A stretch of 64,000 nt of DNA from Neocallimastix lanati (nom. inval.). Its lineage: Eukaryota > Neocallimastigomycota > Neocallimastigomycetes > Neocallimastigales > Neocallimastigaceae. Location of the stretch: positions 1,537,001 to 1,601,000 of the forward strand of contig JACVTC010000011.1 in the NCBI GenBank assembly GCA_016946835.1. The letters are read 5' to 3'. The stretch's first letter is position 1. Each line of letters opens with the position of its first letter. Below are positions 13,594 through 24,657 of the stretch, piece by piece. The notes under the pieces were generated by a model that ran no database searches, had not been told where the DNA came from, and worked only from the letters and a program-made list of their open reading frames with translations. Position numbers and translations under genes: made by a program.

Positions 13594-14327
13594 TAATAAC
13601 AATAATTATAATTAATAAAACAAAACAAAAAATAAAAACAAAAAAAACAAAAAAAACAAAAAAAAAAAAAAAAAATATTCAATATATACCGTTATTTCAC
13701 GACACGCTGATTGTGAAAATGCACTGGTTGATAAATCTCCATCTTTGTCCAATTTAAATTTCTTTATAGCATATTCTTTATTTCTTTATAAAAATTATGA
13801 TGAAGATAATAGGAAGATAATAGAATAATTTATATACAAATATATATATATGAAATTTATAAGAAATTAAAATATAAATATATAAGAAGACGCAAAATAT
13901 TGATATATTATAATATAAAAATATATATATATGAAATTTATAAGAAATTAAAATATAATATATAAGAAGACGCAAAATATTGACATATAATAAAATAAAT
14001 GTATATTTAATATATATATTATATTTTTTATATTAATATATTTTAATATAAAAAAAAACAATGTTAAATATTATAAAATTATTTATTTGTTATGTTTTTT
14101 TTTTTTTTTTTTTGTTTTTTTCTAATTTTTTTTTTTTTTTTTTCTGTTTTCGTTTTTTGTTCTTTGTTCTTTGTTCTTTTATTTTATTATTTAATTTATT
14201 ACGTTTTTAAACATTGTGCTTTAAATACTTCTCCATATGTTCCTGAACTAATAAATCCAAGAATTTTATATTTATCTTCTATCTTTAATCTTAAAGCATC
14301 TTTTTTATTATGATATGTTCTGTCCAT
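11227..14327 (-). CDS. SSN3: CDK8/Ssn3 (Srb10)-like cyclin-dependent kinase, Mediator kinase module
   Basis: Ser/Thr kinase expected to pair with cyclin C in the Mediator CDK8 module and phosphorylate RNA polymerase II and transcription factors in the nucleus. Eleven exons (minus strand, in transcript order): 14327-14203, 13783-13690, 13436-13326, 13080-12931, 12781-12745, 12578-12447, 12278-12129, 12007-11947, 11810-11663, 11515-11493, 11383-11227. They sum to 1188 nt (395 aa) with all phases matching. Motifs: Gly loop SSGTYGEVF (27-35), catalytic Lys49, SACREI helix with Glu71, [17 protein letters not shown] with HRD at 154-156, IGDLGLAR (DLG at 174-176), [15 protein letters not shown] and FKGEEAK. 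SACREI, DLG in place of DFG, and the absence of a phosphorylatable T-loop Thr distinguish the CDK8 family from other CDKs. The C-terminal tail is short and basic ([10 protein letters not shown]). The start is the only ATG in frame upstream of the kinase lobe. Confidence 0.92.
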
Positions 14328-14362
14328 AACATATGTCTTATATATTTAAAAAAAAAAAAAAA

Positions 14363-14396
<34 letters not shown>

Positions 14397-15436
14397 TATA
14401 GATATTGATATATAGATATAGATATATTTCTATAGATATAAGTAATTATAAAATTATTTAATTTAAAATTAAAATACATATAAATGAATTTAAATATATA
14501 ATAAACATAATAAAGTTTATTATAATTTACCTATAATATAAAAGTAAATATAAAAACAAATATAAAATATTATATATTCTTTAATCTAAATGTTAATTAT
14601 TATATTATTTTATTCATAAAAAGAAAATTATAACTTAAAAGGAGCTATCACATTATTTATATTTATTTAGATTTTTGTATATATCTACATAAATATATAT
14701 GGCGCACTTCCTCTACAGAATAATGGTATAATATATATGGGTCATCATAATCATATATAACGTATTACACAGCCACAATAATTGGCCATATCCATGTGTA
14801 TTAGTATTAATCACCAGGATAAAAACTGGAAAGATATCATATTATATATTTAATATATATTATTAATTTTTCTTTTTATTTATATTTTATTTAATTTAAA
14901 TAATTTTAAAGTGTTCATGTCAACTTTATATTAATACATTTTATAATAAAGAGTTATTAACACTTAATTATTTAAATGATTTTTATACGATTATACTGTG
15001 GCTTTTACATTAATTATATTACAAAATTTTTCAATATATTTTTAATCTCATTTAACTCCTAATTCATGTAGTATGACAAAAAATTGTAAAATAAATATTT
15101 ATTTATTTACTTTATGACAAAAAATTGTAAAATAAATATTTATTTATTTATTTTATAAGATTTATTTAAAAAGAATTATTCTTTAATAATATATGATTTA
15201 ACACTTTTATATTTATAAAATTTCATTCAATGGAACATAAACATTTTATTACATTAAATATATGCTTTAATAATAATTGTATAAAAAAGACTTATATTAT
15301 TTGTATCATAAACTATATAAACTATATTTTATTATTTTATATCCTATTTATTGGTAATGAATTATTTAATATTTAAAACTATAATTAAAAATAAAAGTAT
15401 TAATTAGATGTTAATTAAAAATTTAAACGAAAAATA
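14328..15436. other. Upstream region of CDK8, no further gene seen
   Basis: AT-rich, with a short less-biased patch at about 14690-14830 that includes a CCAAT-like word on the CDK8 strand near 14780. An imperfect direct repeat (tatgacaaaaaattg) lies at 15071 and 15112. No coding sequence is recognised. Confidence 0.45.
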
Positions 15437-15597
15437 CTAATTTTCTAATATTTCCTTCTTAAACAAAGTATTATTAAAAAATTTGTTTGCAAAATTAGTT
15501 ATTTGATTTTTATTAATATCTTTTGTTAAAATGTCTGTAAGTTTCTTATTAATGACAATAATTTTCAGTGGCAAATAAAGATACCTCTAATTTCTCC
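15437..15597 (-). pseudogene. Ty1/copia pol C-terminal fragment
   Basis: The minus strand reads RYLYLPLKIIVINKKLTDIL, TKDINKNQITNFANKFFNNT, LFKKEILEN, stop. This corresponds to the copia RNase H tail '...YipTe.niADilTKpL...f......L'. An in-frame stop lies just upstream, and no LTR or integrase is near. It is an isolated relic, distinct from the one at 78-255. Confidence 0.65.
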
Positions 15598-15683
15598 ATT
15601 TTAGTTTATTACAAAAATTTTTTTTTTTTTTTGTGAAATATTTCATTATGCATATTTAAGCATATTTTTTTTTTATACATAAA

Positions 15684-16323
15684 TATAACAAAATATTATA
15701 ATAAATATAATAACACTCAAAAAAACAAAAATTATTTTATTTTTTATTTATTTTTTTTTTTTTATTATAATTATTTTATTAATTATATTTATTATAATAC
15801 TATAAGCCGCAAGGGTTGATATAGTATTAATATTAAAAAAAGTTTTATTAAAAAATTAAGTTTTATTAACTAAACAAAATTAAAATAAAAAACACAAAGA
15901 AAAGAATATTTGTTAATAAGAATTTTACTCATATTTATATTTTTTTCAAAAGTTAAAGTTATTAAAAAATAAAAATAAAAGTTTCTAAAAAGTTCTTAAA
16001 AATCGAAAAATTTAGAAAAAATAGAAAACAATAGAATTAAGAATTTAATAGAATAAATTTTAATTAATTAAACACAAGAATTATCAAGAAATTCTAGTAA
16101 TTTCTTGAACTATAAAGAATCTTCTAGATATTTTTTAGAATAAAACTATAAAATAATAATAAATGTGAATCGAACCCTAAGTAGTTTGATTCATGGTATT
16201 AGTTACTAACAACTATACCAGAAATAATATTTTTTGAATTTAATTATTTGTTTTAAAACTTTATTGAAAAATAATACTAAATATTAAAATAATAAAATAA
16301 TTGTAATTATTGATTCTGTTATA
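15684..16323 (-). repeat. 3' LTR of element A (640 bp)
   Basis: Bounded by the inverted repeat TATAACA (15684) and TGTTATA (16317-16323), next to the purine-rich tract that follows the pol stop. The LTR starts and ends in TATAACA rather than the canonical TG/CA. It contains a pol III-like A/B box pair at 16167-16215. Confidence 0.8.
16150..16222 (-). promoter_or_regulatory. tRNA-like pol III promoter in the A LTR
   Basis: On the minus strand a box A-like TAGTTGTTAGT (16215-16205) is followed 39 nt later by a box B-like GGTTCGATTC (16176-16167) and a T4 run (16153-16150). Box B plus its flank (CTTAGGGTTCGATTCACA) closely resembles that in the B LTR. No cloverleaf can be drawn (the T stem does not pair), so it is not a tRNA gene. 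Confidence 0.55.
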
Positions 16324-16333
16324 ACTCTCTCCC
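16324..16333 (-). other. Polypurine tract of element A
   Basis: The element strand reads GGGAGAGAG between the pol stop codon (16334-16336) and the LTR start, the expected plus-strand primer. Confidence 0.75.
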
Positions 16334-19300
16334 TTAGAGACGGATTCCAGACGTCTTAGGTTTTGGTTTATTTGGAAACTTCTTGTGGAATTCGGCAAGA
16401 AGTTTATTGCAATGAAGATTCTCAAAAGGTTCCCATGAGTTTTCAGAATCATCATAACCTTTCCAATGAATTAAATATTTAATTTTGTTATGAAATTTCT
16501 TTGAATCAAGAATAGATTCAACTTCATATTCTTTTTCTCCATTAAGTATAATAGGTTTTGGAGTTGGGATATTTCTTTCTGTAAATTCATTTTCATAGGC
16601 TGGCTCAAGAAGTGAAACGTGGAAAACTGGAAAGACCCTAAAAGAGTTTGGTAACTTTAATTTATAACTTACATCTGAAATTTTCTTTAAAATAGTAAAT
16701 GGACCAGATTTCTTAGGAGCAAGTTTACCTTTTTTATTATTTATTAAATCATTCCTTAACAGCCAAACTTTTGAGCCAACTTTAAACTCAGGCGGAGACA
16801 TATGTTTATCATCATAATATTTTTTTTGAAAATTAACTGCACTTTGAAGATTTTCTTTAAGTACATTTCTTAATTCTTTTAAGTCTTTAGCAATAATTTC
16901 AGCACGAGGGACAATAGAAACATCTGGAGTAGAAGGATCAAATTTAGGATTGAAACCATAATTAAGAAAGAAAGGAGTAGCATTTGCAGATTCTTGTATT
17001 GTGTTATTGTAAGCAAATTCTGCAAGAGATAAATATTCTATCCAATTATTTTGTTGATAATTAACATAACATCTTAAGTATTGTTCAAGTATTGCGTTTA
17101 CCCTCTCCGTTTGACCATTAGTTTGCTGATGATGAGCAGATGATAAACAAAGATCAACATGAAGTAAATTAAATAATCTATTCCAAAATTTAGAAGTAAA
17201 CTGAGTACCTCTATCCGACACAATATCCTTTGGCAGACCATGAAGTTTGAAAATAGAATTAAGAAATTGTTCAGCACAATCCTCAGCAGAGGGAACTGAT
17301 TTAAAGGGAACAAAATGAGCCATCTTCGTAAAGCGATCAACTACGACAAGAATACAAGACATACCATTGGAAGAGGGAAGATCTGTTATAAAATCCATTG
17401 AAATTGATTCCCAAGGATTATTGCCAATGGGTAAAGATTTAAGTAAACCGTAAGGTTTATGACGAGGAGCTTTTGAAGCGCAGCACACATTACAAGTACG
17501 AATATATTTTTTAATATCCTTATGCATACCAGGCCACCAATAATTTCTAGAAACTAAGTCAGAGGTTTTATTTATGCCAAAGTGGCCAGCAGTAGGAGAA
17601 TCATGACAAGAACAAAGAATTTTAAATCTAAGGCATTCAGGAATATAAATAAGATTGTCATATAAAAGAATACCATTGGAGAACGAAAGGAGATCAACCG
17701 AAGCAATGGGTTTCTCATTAGCAGAAGGCTTTTCAAAATATATCTTAACATTATTAAAGAAAGGATCCTTGGAGTAACACTTTTTAATTTCATCTTGTAG
17801 ATTTGATTCAATAGAGATCCTTGAAGTAAAACAAAAATTTTCCGGTTTAAGTACTTGGTAAGGTTTAGCAGGTTCATGATTATCATAATCAGGACGGCGA
17901 GATAAAGCATCTGGCTTACCACCGCGAGAACCTGGACGATACTCAATTTGAAAGTCAAATCGAGTAAAGAACATTGACCATCTAATTAAACGTTGTGAAA
18001 GCTGTTCTGGTTTCTTAAAGTAGAGTAGATTTCTATGATCAGTAAGAACTTTAATAGTATTCTTAGCACCTTCTAAATAGTACCTCCAAGTTTCAAAAGC
18101 AGTCTTAATAGCAAGTAACTCTTTATCATAAATTGGATAATTGCATTCAGCAGAGGTAAAAGCTCTAGAATAGAAAGCAATTGGATGAAGCTTATTATCT
18201 TTAGAGCTAACTTGGGATAAAATACATCCAAGCGCAAAATTACTTGCATCCGTTTCAACAAAAAATTGAGAATTAGGATCAGCAGGAATAAGGATGGGAG
18301 CAGAAGTAAAAGAACGTTTAAGAAGTTCAAAGGAGTCATTAGCATCTTTTGACCAAACAAAAGGAACATTTTTTCTTGTAAGTTTATTAAGAGGATAAGC
18401 AATTTTAGCAAAATTTTTTATAAAGCGTCTGTAGAAATTGGCTAGGCCAAGAAACGATTGAACTTCTTTAACTGTAGTTGGAGCAGGCCAATCTAAAATA
18501 GCTGAGACTTTCTTAATATCCATCTTAAGACCATCTGAAGATACATAATATCCTAAAAATTTAACTTCGAACTTATCAAACTCACATTTTTCAAGGTTAA
18601 CATGTAAATGAAATTTCCTAAGTTGTAATAGTACTTTTTTAACGTGTAAATGATGTTCAGAAAGATCATCAGAAAAAATGATAATATCATCAATATAGGC
18701 ATAACAAAATTTACCTAAATAGTCACTTAATGCAGTATCAATCATTCTTTGAAAACAGGCAGGTGCATTCTTGAAACCGAAAGGCATAACTCTAAATTCA
18801 AAGTGTCCTAAGCTACATACAAAAGCTGTTTTGTATTCATCTCCAGACCTGATACGAATTTGGAAGTAAGCAGATTTTAAATCAAGCTTTGAGTAATACT
18901 TATGACCAGGAGCTTTATTAAAAATAACAGTTGTCAAAGGCATAGGATAACTATCTCTAATGGTGATTTCATTAAGTTTCCTAAGATCAATACACATACG
19001 TAACTCACCATTATCTTTTGGAGCAAATAAAATTGGATGACCAGCTTCTGATTTTGACCTAACAATAAAACCGTATTTTAAATAGTCTTTAATAATTTTT
19101 TCTAAAGCTATTTCTTCGGGAATTGTAAGGGGATAAATTGCACTATAATATAACTTAGTATTAGGTTTAAGGTCAATAGCACAATCAAAACTAGAATGAG
19201 GAGGTAAGATTTTAGCTTCTTCTTCACTAAATACATCAGAGAATTCTAGATAAATGGCGGGAAGTGTTTTATTTGGAGTATCCATGTTTGGGGAAGAGGC

Positions 19301-20656
19301 AATTGAATTCTTCAACACGGAAGGAGAAATAGAAGAATTATCAAACAAAGAATTATTAGGGGTGCATGAACTGGAATAGGCTGGTTTCGAAGAGATAGAG
19401 TCGGAAGTATTAGAAGTAAGAGAAAGTGAAGTAGAGTTAACCGAGGTTGAAGGTATTGATTCAACAAAGGAAGAATCTGACGCATTGTTATTACTATTGC
19501 AAAAGCTTAAAATATTATTGTTGAAATCAATTGATGATTTATTTTCTTTAAGAAATCTAGAACCAATTAAACACTCAAATTTGTCGTTCAAATCAATAAC
19601 AAAAAATTCTGTTAAGACCTGAAGGTTACTAACTTTAAATAATATTGGTATAGTTTTACCAACAACGTCTTTGCCACCACCAATACCAGTAATGTTATCA
19701 GCTTCTAAATTATCATGTACAAGCTTAAAATTATTAATTTTAGCAAAATTACTATCCATAAGATTCAAGTCGGAGCCGGAATCTATAAGAGCCTTAGCTT
19801 TAATCCATTTATTTTTGTAGTTAAAGGAACACTTAATAATACAATCTTTATTAAATTTCTTAGAAGAATTAGATCTAGCCATATGGGAGGAGCCAGGTTT
19901 ATTTGCTCGCTTTGGACAATTTATTAATTTATGGCCTGATTGTCCACAATATAGACAAAGCCCTTCTTTAATTCTTCTTGCTCTTTCTTCAGGGGATAAA
20001 TGAGAGTAATTTGAATCATTATTTGATTTGAAAAAAGAATTAGAATTGGCGTTTCTATTATTACTAGAGTTAAAATACTTCCTATTATTACGAGAATTAT
20101 TATTATTATTACTGTTATTTCTAGAATTGTAATTGTTGATCGTTGCAAATCGAGTCATTTGATGATCTATACGATTGGTAATTCGCATTAGTTCACTTAA
20201 TTTGGCAGGAGGAGGGAACAAACTAATTACTCTTTCTTGAAGTCTTGGTAGCAATCCTTCAATATAAGCATCCATTAAGGCAAATTCATTCCAGTCCGTT
20301 TTTTCCGAAAGCCTACGGAATTCATTATTGTAATCAGTGACTTTACCATATGCTTTTTGCTTAATATGCATAAGAGCTTGATTACAATTAAAAACTGCAT
20401 CTACGTCACTGAATCTATCCTTCATAAGTTCAATGAAAGCGTTAAAATCGTCAAGGACTGGGTTATTTTCATTCATCAAGCCTGCAGCCCAATCCATAGC
20501 TTCATCTCTTAACAAAGTGATGGTATAAGCTACTTTTAACGGATCATTGGTGAAATATTCAGGACGAAGAGCAATGGCTAACCCAACATAAGCTAAAAAT
20601 CCCTTGAGCTTAGCTGAATCGCCATTAAAATGAAAATCGTTTGATGAAGAAGACAT
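16334..20656 (-). CDS. Gag-pol polyprotein of element A, with chromodomain
   Basis: An intact 1440-aa polyprotein that makes particle, protease, RT/RNase H and integrase from one ORF, as in Tf1/sushi elements. Domains: gag (1-230); CCHC knuckle CLYCGQSGHKLINC (234-247); aspartic protease ALIDSGSDLNLM (DSG at about 292); RT with YIDDIIIF at 654-661; RNase H (ETDASNFALG); integrase zinc finger (H-x3-H, C-x2-C) then the DDE core (SMDFI, SDRGTQF, QTNGQTERVN); C-terminal chromodomain EYEVESILD...HWKGYDDSENSWEP. No stops or frameshifts are present, and no frameshift site is needed. The chromodomain implies targeting to methylated chromatin. It may still be functional apart from the broken 5' LTR. 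Confidence 0.95.
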   Translation of the reverse strand: MSSSSNDFHFNGDSAKLKGFLAYVGLAIALRPEYFTNDPLKVAYTITLLRDEAMDWAAGLMNENNPVLDDFNAFIELMKDRFSDVDAVFNCNQALMHIKQKAYGKVTDYNNEFRRLSEKTDWNEFALMDAYIEGLLPRLQERVISLFPPPAKLSELMRITNRIDHQMTRFATINNYNSRNNSNNNNNSRNNRKYFNSSNNRNANSNSFFKSNNDSNYSHLSPEERARRIKEGLCLYCGQSGHKLINCPKRANKPGSSHMARSNSSKKFNKDCIIKCSFNYKNKWIKAKALIDSGSDLNLMDSNFAKINNFKLVHDNLEADNITGIGGGKDVVGKTIPILFKVSNLQVLTEFFVIDLNDKFECLIGSRFLKENKSSIDFNNNILSFCNSNNNASDSSFVESIPSTSVNSTSLSLTSNTSDSISSKPAYSSSCTPNNSLFDNSSISPSVLKNSIASSPNMDTPNKTLPAIYLEFSDVFSEEEAKILPPHSSFDCAIDLKPNTKLYYSAIYPLTIPEEIALEKIIKDYLKYGFIVRSKSEAGHPILFAPKDNGELRMCIDLRKLNEITIRDSYPMPLTTVIFNKAPGHKYYSKLDLKSAYFQIRIRSGDEYKTAFVCSLGHFEFRVMPFGFKNAPACFQRMIDTALSDYLGKFCYAYIDDIIIFSDDLSEHHLHVKKVLLQLRKFHLHVNLEKCEFDKFEVKFLGYYVSSDGLKMDIKKVSAILDWPAPTTVKEVQSFLGLANFYRRFIKNFAKIAYPLNKLTRKNVPFVWSKDANDSFELLKRSFTSAPILIPADPNSQFFVETDASNFALGCILSQVSSKDNKLHPIAFYSRAFTSAECNYPIYDKELLAIKTAFETWRYYLEGAKNTIKVLTDHRNLLYFKKPEQLSQRLIRWSMFFTRFDFQIEYRPGSRGGKPDALSRRPDYDNHEPAKPYQVLKPENFCFTSRISIESNLQDEIKKCYSKDPFFNNVKIYFEKPSANEKPIASVDLLSFSNGILLYDNLIYIPECLRFKILCSCHDSPTAGHFGINKTSDLVSRNYWWPGMHKDIKKYIRTCNVCCASKAPRHKPYGLLKSLPIGNNPWESISMDFITDLPSSNGMSCILVVVDRFTKMAHFVPFKSVPSAEDCAEQFLNSIFKLHGLPKDIVSDRGTQFTSKFWNRLFNLLHVDLCLSSAHHQQTNGQTERVNAILEQYLRCYVNYQQNNWIEYLSLAEFAYNNTIQESANATPFFLNYGFNPKFDPSTPDVSIVPRAEIIAKDLKELRNVLKENLQSAVNFQKKYYDDKHMSPPEFKVGSKVWLLRNDLINNKKGKLAPKKSGPFTILKKISDVSYKLKLPNSFRVFPVFHVSLLEPAYENEFTERNIPTPKPIILNGEKEYEVESILDSKKFHNKIKYLIHWKGYDDSENSWEPFENLHCNKLLAEFHKKFPNKPKPKTSGIRL

Positions 20657-20845
20657 TGAAAGAATTATTAAATTATAAACAAGTTTAAGAATTGCAATAG
20701 GAAGATTTATTTAATATTATCACTATTATTATTATTATTATTTTTTTTTTTTTTTTTTTTATTAGTGCTCCCGAATGAAAATTGTAATGATAAAGAATTA
20801 TAAATTATTATTTTTCTAGGCGTTTAGTTTAATTGCTGATTTAAA

Positions 20846-20879
<34 letters not shown>

Positions 20880-21347
20880 ATTTGGTAAATATAATAACTA
20901 GACTAAATTTCACTCTTTTATTCCTTACAACAAAATAAAAAACCGGCAAGAGTTACTAACTAGAGGTATATACTAGACCTCAAAATAAAAAATTATAAAC
21001 TATATATTTTAAAGTCGCTTTACCTTCACGACCAACCTATAGCCTTCGGTGACTATAGTTCCTTATTCGCCAGAGCTTATTCGAATAGAGCAACCACCGA
21101 ACTGTTGAAGTTGGTTGGTAGGATGTGGCTTTCGTTTAATCCACACGCTCTTCACGTTTTGAAGCCCGTTTATATTCGAATAATTAACGGCTATAGTTTC
21201 TAACCTACTGAAACTAGTTACTAACCGCCGAAAATCTGTTTATGAGCTCTAATCGCTCCTAGTATATTTAAATATTATATTTACCTGTAATATTCTTTAA
21301 AAAGTCTCAAGAGCTGTAGAACTTCTTAAAGAATTTTTTATATCAAA

Positions 21348-21390
<43 letters not shown>

Positions 21391-21880
21391 CGCCTAGATA
21401 GATTTTGGTATAATTGTGAGTATGCTATTAATACCAAAAACCGAGAATTTTATTTTTTAAAGAAAAAAAAAGTAGATTCAAGAAGCAAGGCTGAACCCAA
21501 AGAAGATATCAGAGACTAAGAGAAGAAGAGATTTTGTCCAAAAGTAGAAACCAAGAATCAGAAACCCGAAACCAATGGAAACAAAAATCAAGTCCAAAAC
21601 TAAGAAATCTGAAACCAATGGAAACAGAAACCAAGACCAAAAATAAGAAATCCAAGGCAAACAGAAAGAATCTAACCAAAAGTGGAAACCTGAAGCCAAT
21701 AAGATAAGTAGCCAAACAGAAACCAAAAACAAGGGAAACAGAAAATCCGAGAGGTTCAAAAAAAAAAAGTCCAAAAAGAAAACAAAAAGGCAGTAGACAC
21801 TAATTCCAAAAGAAAGCTTCAAACCAAACAAAAGGGTAGATATATCAAGGCACGGCGTCTAAATCTTGGGTGTTTTTTAT
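20657..21880 (-). other. 5' leader of element A
   Basis: A 1.2-kb noncoding leader holding three long T-runs (20741-20760, 20847-20871, 21351-21390), a GC-richer hairpin-prone stretch (21020-21240) and a purine-rich imperfect repeat zone (21478-21840; repeats of GAAACCAA-type words). No tRNA-type TGG primer site follows the LTR. The segment next to it starts CACCCAAGA, matching the position of CACCCAAAGA in element B. Confidence 0.6.
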
Positions 21881-22068
21881 TATAACAAAATATTATAATA
21901 AATATAATAACACTCAAAAAAACAAAAATTATTTTATTTTTTATTTATTTTTTTTTTATTATAATTATTTTATTAATTATATTTATTATAATACTATAAG
22001 CCGCAAGGGTTGATATAGTATTAATATTAAAAAAAGTTTTATTAAAAAATTAAGTTTTATTAACTAAA
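21881..22068 (-). repeat. Partial 5' LTR of element A
   Basis: Matches 15684-15875 of the left LTR, then stops at TAACTAAA where the B LTR begins. The corresponding A sequence would continue with CAAAATTAAAAT, as at 15876. Confidence 0.9.
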
Positions 22069-22081
22069 TGTAACGAATCGT
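22069..22081 (+). repeat. Element B 5' LTR, first 13 bp (split)
   Basis: TGTAACGAATCGT, whose first 7 bp are the inverted repeat of CGTTACA at the LTR end (45757-45763). It is interrupted by solo LTR D. The next bases (AGA, 22767-22769) precede solo LTR C, and the LTR resumes at 45257. The same start is seen in the B 3' LTR at 49594-49596 plus 50585-50598. Confidence 0.85.
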
Positions 22082-22761
22082 TGTAAGAATATAGATTTAT
22101 TTCTTATAAAATAATCTATCTTCTTATTTAATTAATTTATATTTCATTTATATTTCAATATTTATTAACATGTAAAAAATATATTAATTTATCCAAATTA
22201 ATATATTGAAAAATAATGTAAACAAATTTGTTGTAATGTTTTAATTACTTAAAAATATTATTTATATTTTATTATTTCAATTAGTTGATAATTTATAAGA
22301 TTTTAGCAATCGGTTAATTAATTTTTTCCCCAATATTATTATGATTGGGTTTTTATTAATTAATACGATGATTAATATATTAGAATATTAATCGAAGTTA
22401 TTCAGGTTTTTCTACTAATCTTTTCCTGAATATCAATTTGTTAAGATTAGATACCTTTATTTGATTTGTTAACTTTATCTTATCTATTTTATTTATTTAA
22501 TAATTACATCTATTTAATAATTTCATCTATTAAAATAATTATAAATAAAAAAGTATAAAAGAACTCAAATTTCTTCGATTAAAGAAATTAGAGTTATTAT
22601 TATATAATGCTATATAATAAATTAAAAGAAAATAAAGTCTTTTTGTTTATTTCAATATTTAGTGTTTATAATAAACTCTATATAAAGTTAAGTATAAATT
22701 TTTATATATTAAAATATTAATAATCTAGTTATAGTTAGTATATTATAAATAGATTATTACA
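22082..22761. repeat. Solo LTR D (680 bp)
   Basis: Runs TGTAAGAATATAG to GATTATTACA and is flanked by a perfect 5-bp TSD ATCGT (22077-22081 and 22762-22766). A TATAAAA box (22554) is followed by a strong hairpin (22562-22595). D is a diverged relative of LTR G. No internal region remains, so it arose by LTR-LTR recombination. Confidence 0.88.
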
Positions 22762-22769
22762 ATCGTAGA

Positions 22770-23786
22770 TGGTAGACTCGGGGTTGACACTTAGATATTT
22801 AAAATCAAGCAGGGGGGGACGGGTATTACCCTGCTTTGATTTTAAAAAAAATAAATCTTTCTTTATTAAAAATTATTTATTTTTTTTATTAATATAAAAG
22901 TTTTTTTTTATTTAAAGTACACACATTTAATTTTTAAGAAATTGTTATAATATTTATATTTTTTTATAAATTTAAAGTATAATTAATTGTTTATAATTTA
23001 AGTAATTTTATAGAATTATTGAATTATTTTTATATCAATAATTCATTTTTGTTTTAATTTTTATAAATATAATAATATAATATTCAAATATAATTTAATT
23101 AAAAATAATTATAAAATAAATATATAGAAAATAGTTTTTACTATTTTCTTTGATATTTTTAAGTTAAATAAATTGTTTTTAAAGATTAATATAATAAATT
23201 TAATAATCTTTAATTATTTTAAATAATACTTGTAATTATTTTCAAAATAAAATAAAATTTTTATAATATTTAATTAATAAATTTGATAATATTTAAATAA
23301 TAATTTTTATAATAAGTAAAAATTTTTAATAATAATTTTTAATAATAAATTTAATTAATAATCTTAATAATTTTATAATAATATTTAATAGTTATAATAA
23401 ATAAATTTTTATAATAATATTTAATAATTTTAATAATTTTATAATATTAATAATTTATAATAATTTTTAGAATAATATTTAATTAATAATTTTAATAATT
23501 TTATAATAATTTTTATAATAATATTTAATTAATAGTTTTAATAATTTAGTATCTTAAAAGTATAATTTTAATATTTACAATTGTATTTTAATATATACAT
23601 ATATTTAATAATATAACAATAAAGTAATTAATTAAAATTTATTTACATTATTTACAAGTGTAAATTAATTTATATCAAAATAAATTAAATTTACAATGAG
23701 GTTTAGGTTATGAAGAATATAGGAAAGTACAATTTAGTAAAGAATTATTAATAATAAAATAAAGGTTATTAACTCATTCTTTACCA
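22770..23786. repeat. Solo LTR C (1017 bp)
   Basis: Nearly the same sequence as the LTRs at 50599-51620 and 62779-63802, running TGGTAGACTCGGGG to CATTCTTTACCA. Flanked by the 4-bp TSD TAGA: 22766-22769 on the left; TAG (23787-23789) plus A (24657) on the right, split by LTR G. Confidence 0.88.
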
Positions 23787-23789
23787 TAG

Positions 23790-24651
23790 TGTAAGAATCT
23801 ATAATTATTTGCTAACAAATAATTATATTTTCTTAGTTAAGTTATTATAACTATAACTTTATTTAATTACATATAATATTTATTAAATTTATTTAATTTA
23901 ATTTTAAATATTCATTAATTTAACAAAATTTATTTAATTAATTTTAATAATATATTTACAATATGTTAAATTCTCTACTGTAACTAATGTATTTTGTATT
24001 GTATTCTATTCTGTATTTTATAATGTATTCTGTATTTTATTAACTATTTAATTTTATATTTTTAATATAAGGATAAATTATATGATCGAAATATCTTTTA
24101 TTATTTTATTCTTTTATTTTCGATCATTAGATTAGATTGGAAAATCGGTTAATTAAGATTTTTTCCAATTACTTTTTAGAAGTAATCGGTTTTACTTAAT
24201 TAATGCGATGATCGATATGGATAGAATATCGATCGGAAACTTATCTAGGTTTTTCTATCTAATCTTTTCCTAGATAAGAGATTTGTTAAGATTAGAAAAC
24301 CCTTTCTTATTTAACCTTATTTTCATAAAAAAATATAAATAAGGCTCTTGAGTTCTCTTTGAGAAATCAAGAGTTATTATTATAAAAAACATAGTTATAA
24401 TAGTAACATTTTTATATTTTTAACTTTAATAAATTAATAAAAATATTTTATTCAAAAACATATTTTTAAGATCAATTTATACAAACAATTCTTCTCTTAC
24501 ATTTTGTGTTATTATTATAATTAATTTTATAATAAACTCTACATTAAAGGTAAAAAAATTTATTTTATTTTATTTTCTCAACTTAATGAATTAGTCGTTA
24601 AGTTGTAGTTAATAATTCTATTTTGAGTTAGTTCTTAATAGAATTATTACA
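23790..24651. repeat. Solo LTR G (862 bp)
   Basis: Runs TGTAAGAATCTATAATTAT to AGAATTATTACA, with a perfect 5-bp TSD CATAG (23785-23789 and 24652-24656). It is related to LTR D, sharing blocks such as ATCGGTTAATTAA and TTTGTTAAGATTAG. It has a TATAAAT at 24334 followed by a hairpin at 24345-24373. It sits 3 bp past the end of solo LTR C. Confidence 0.87.
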
Positions 24652-24657
24652 CATAGA

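Larger units (their letters stand above)
15684..22068 (-). mobile_element. Element A: Ty3/gypsy chromovirus (Tf1/sushi-like), 5' LTR truncated by element B
   Basis: A complete gag-pol ORF is flanked on the left by a full 3' LTR (15684-16323) and on the right by only the last 188 bp of the 5' LTR (21881-22068). There B, which begins TGTAACG, is inserted. The shared LTR stretch (15684-15875 and 21881-22068) is nearly identical, differing mainly in a T-run. This suggests fairly recent insertion. The remaining part of the A 5' LTR should lie to the right of the whole pile, outside the window. Confidence 0.88.

Noticed and set aside
14092-14313. Plus-strand 73-codon frame over CDK8 exon 1
   Set aside because: It is opposite the first CDK8 exon and a poly-T intron; a shadow of the kinase gene.
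18073-18411. Alternative minus-strand frames inside element A gag-pol (also 17098-17340 and 17572-17958)
   Set aside because: They overlap the intact 1440-aa gag-pol in other frames and show no motif of their own.
21478-21831. 117-codon Phe/Leu/Ser-rich frame in the A leader
   Set aside because: It arises from a purine-rich repetitive leader read on the minus strand; low complexity and no homologous motif.
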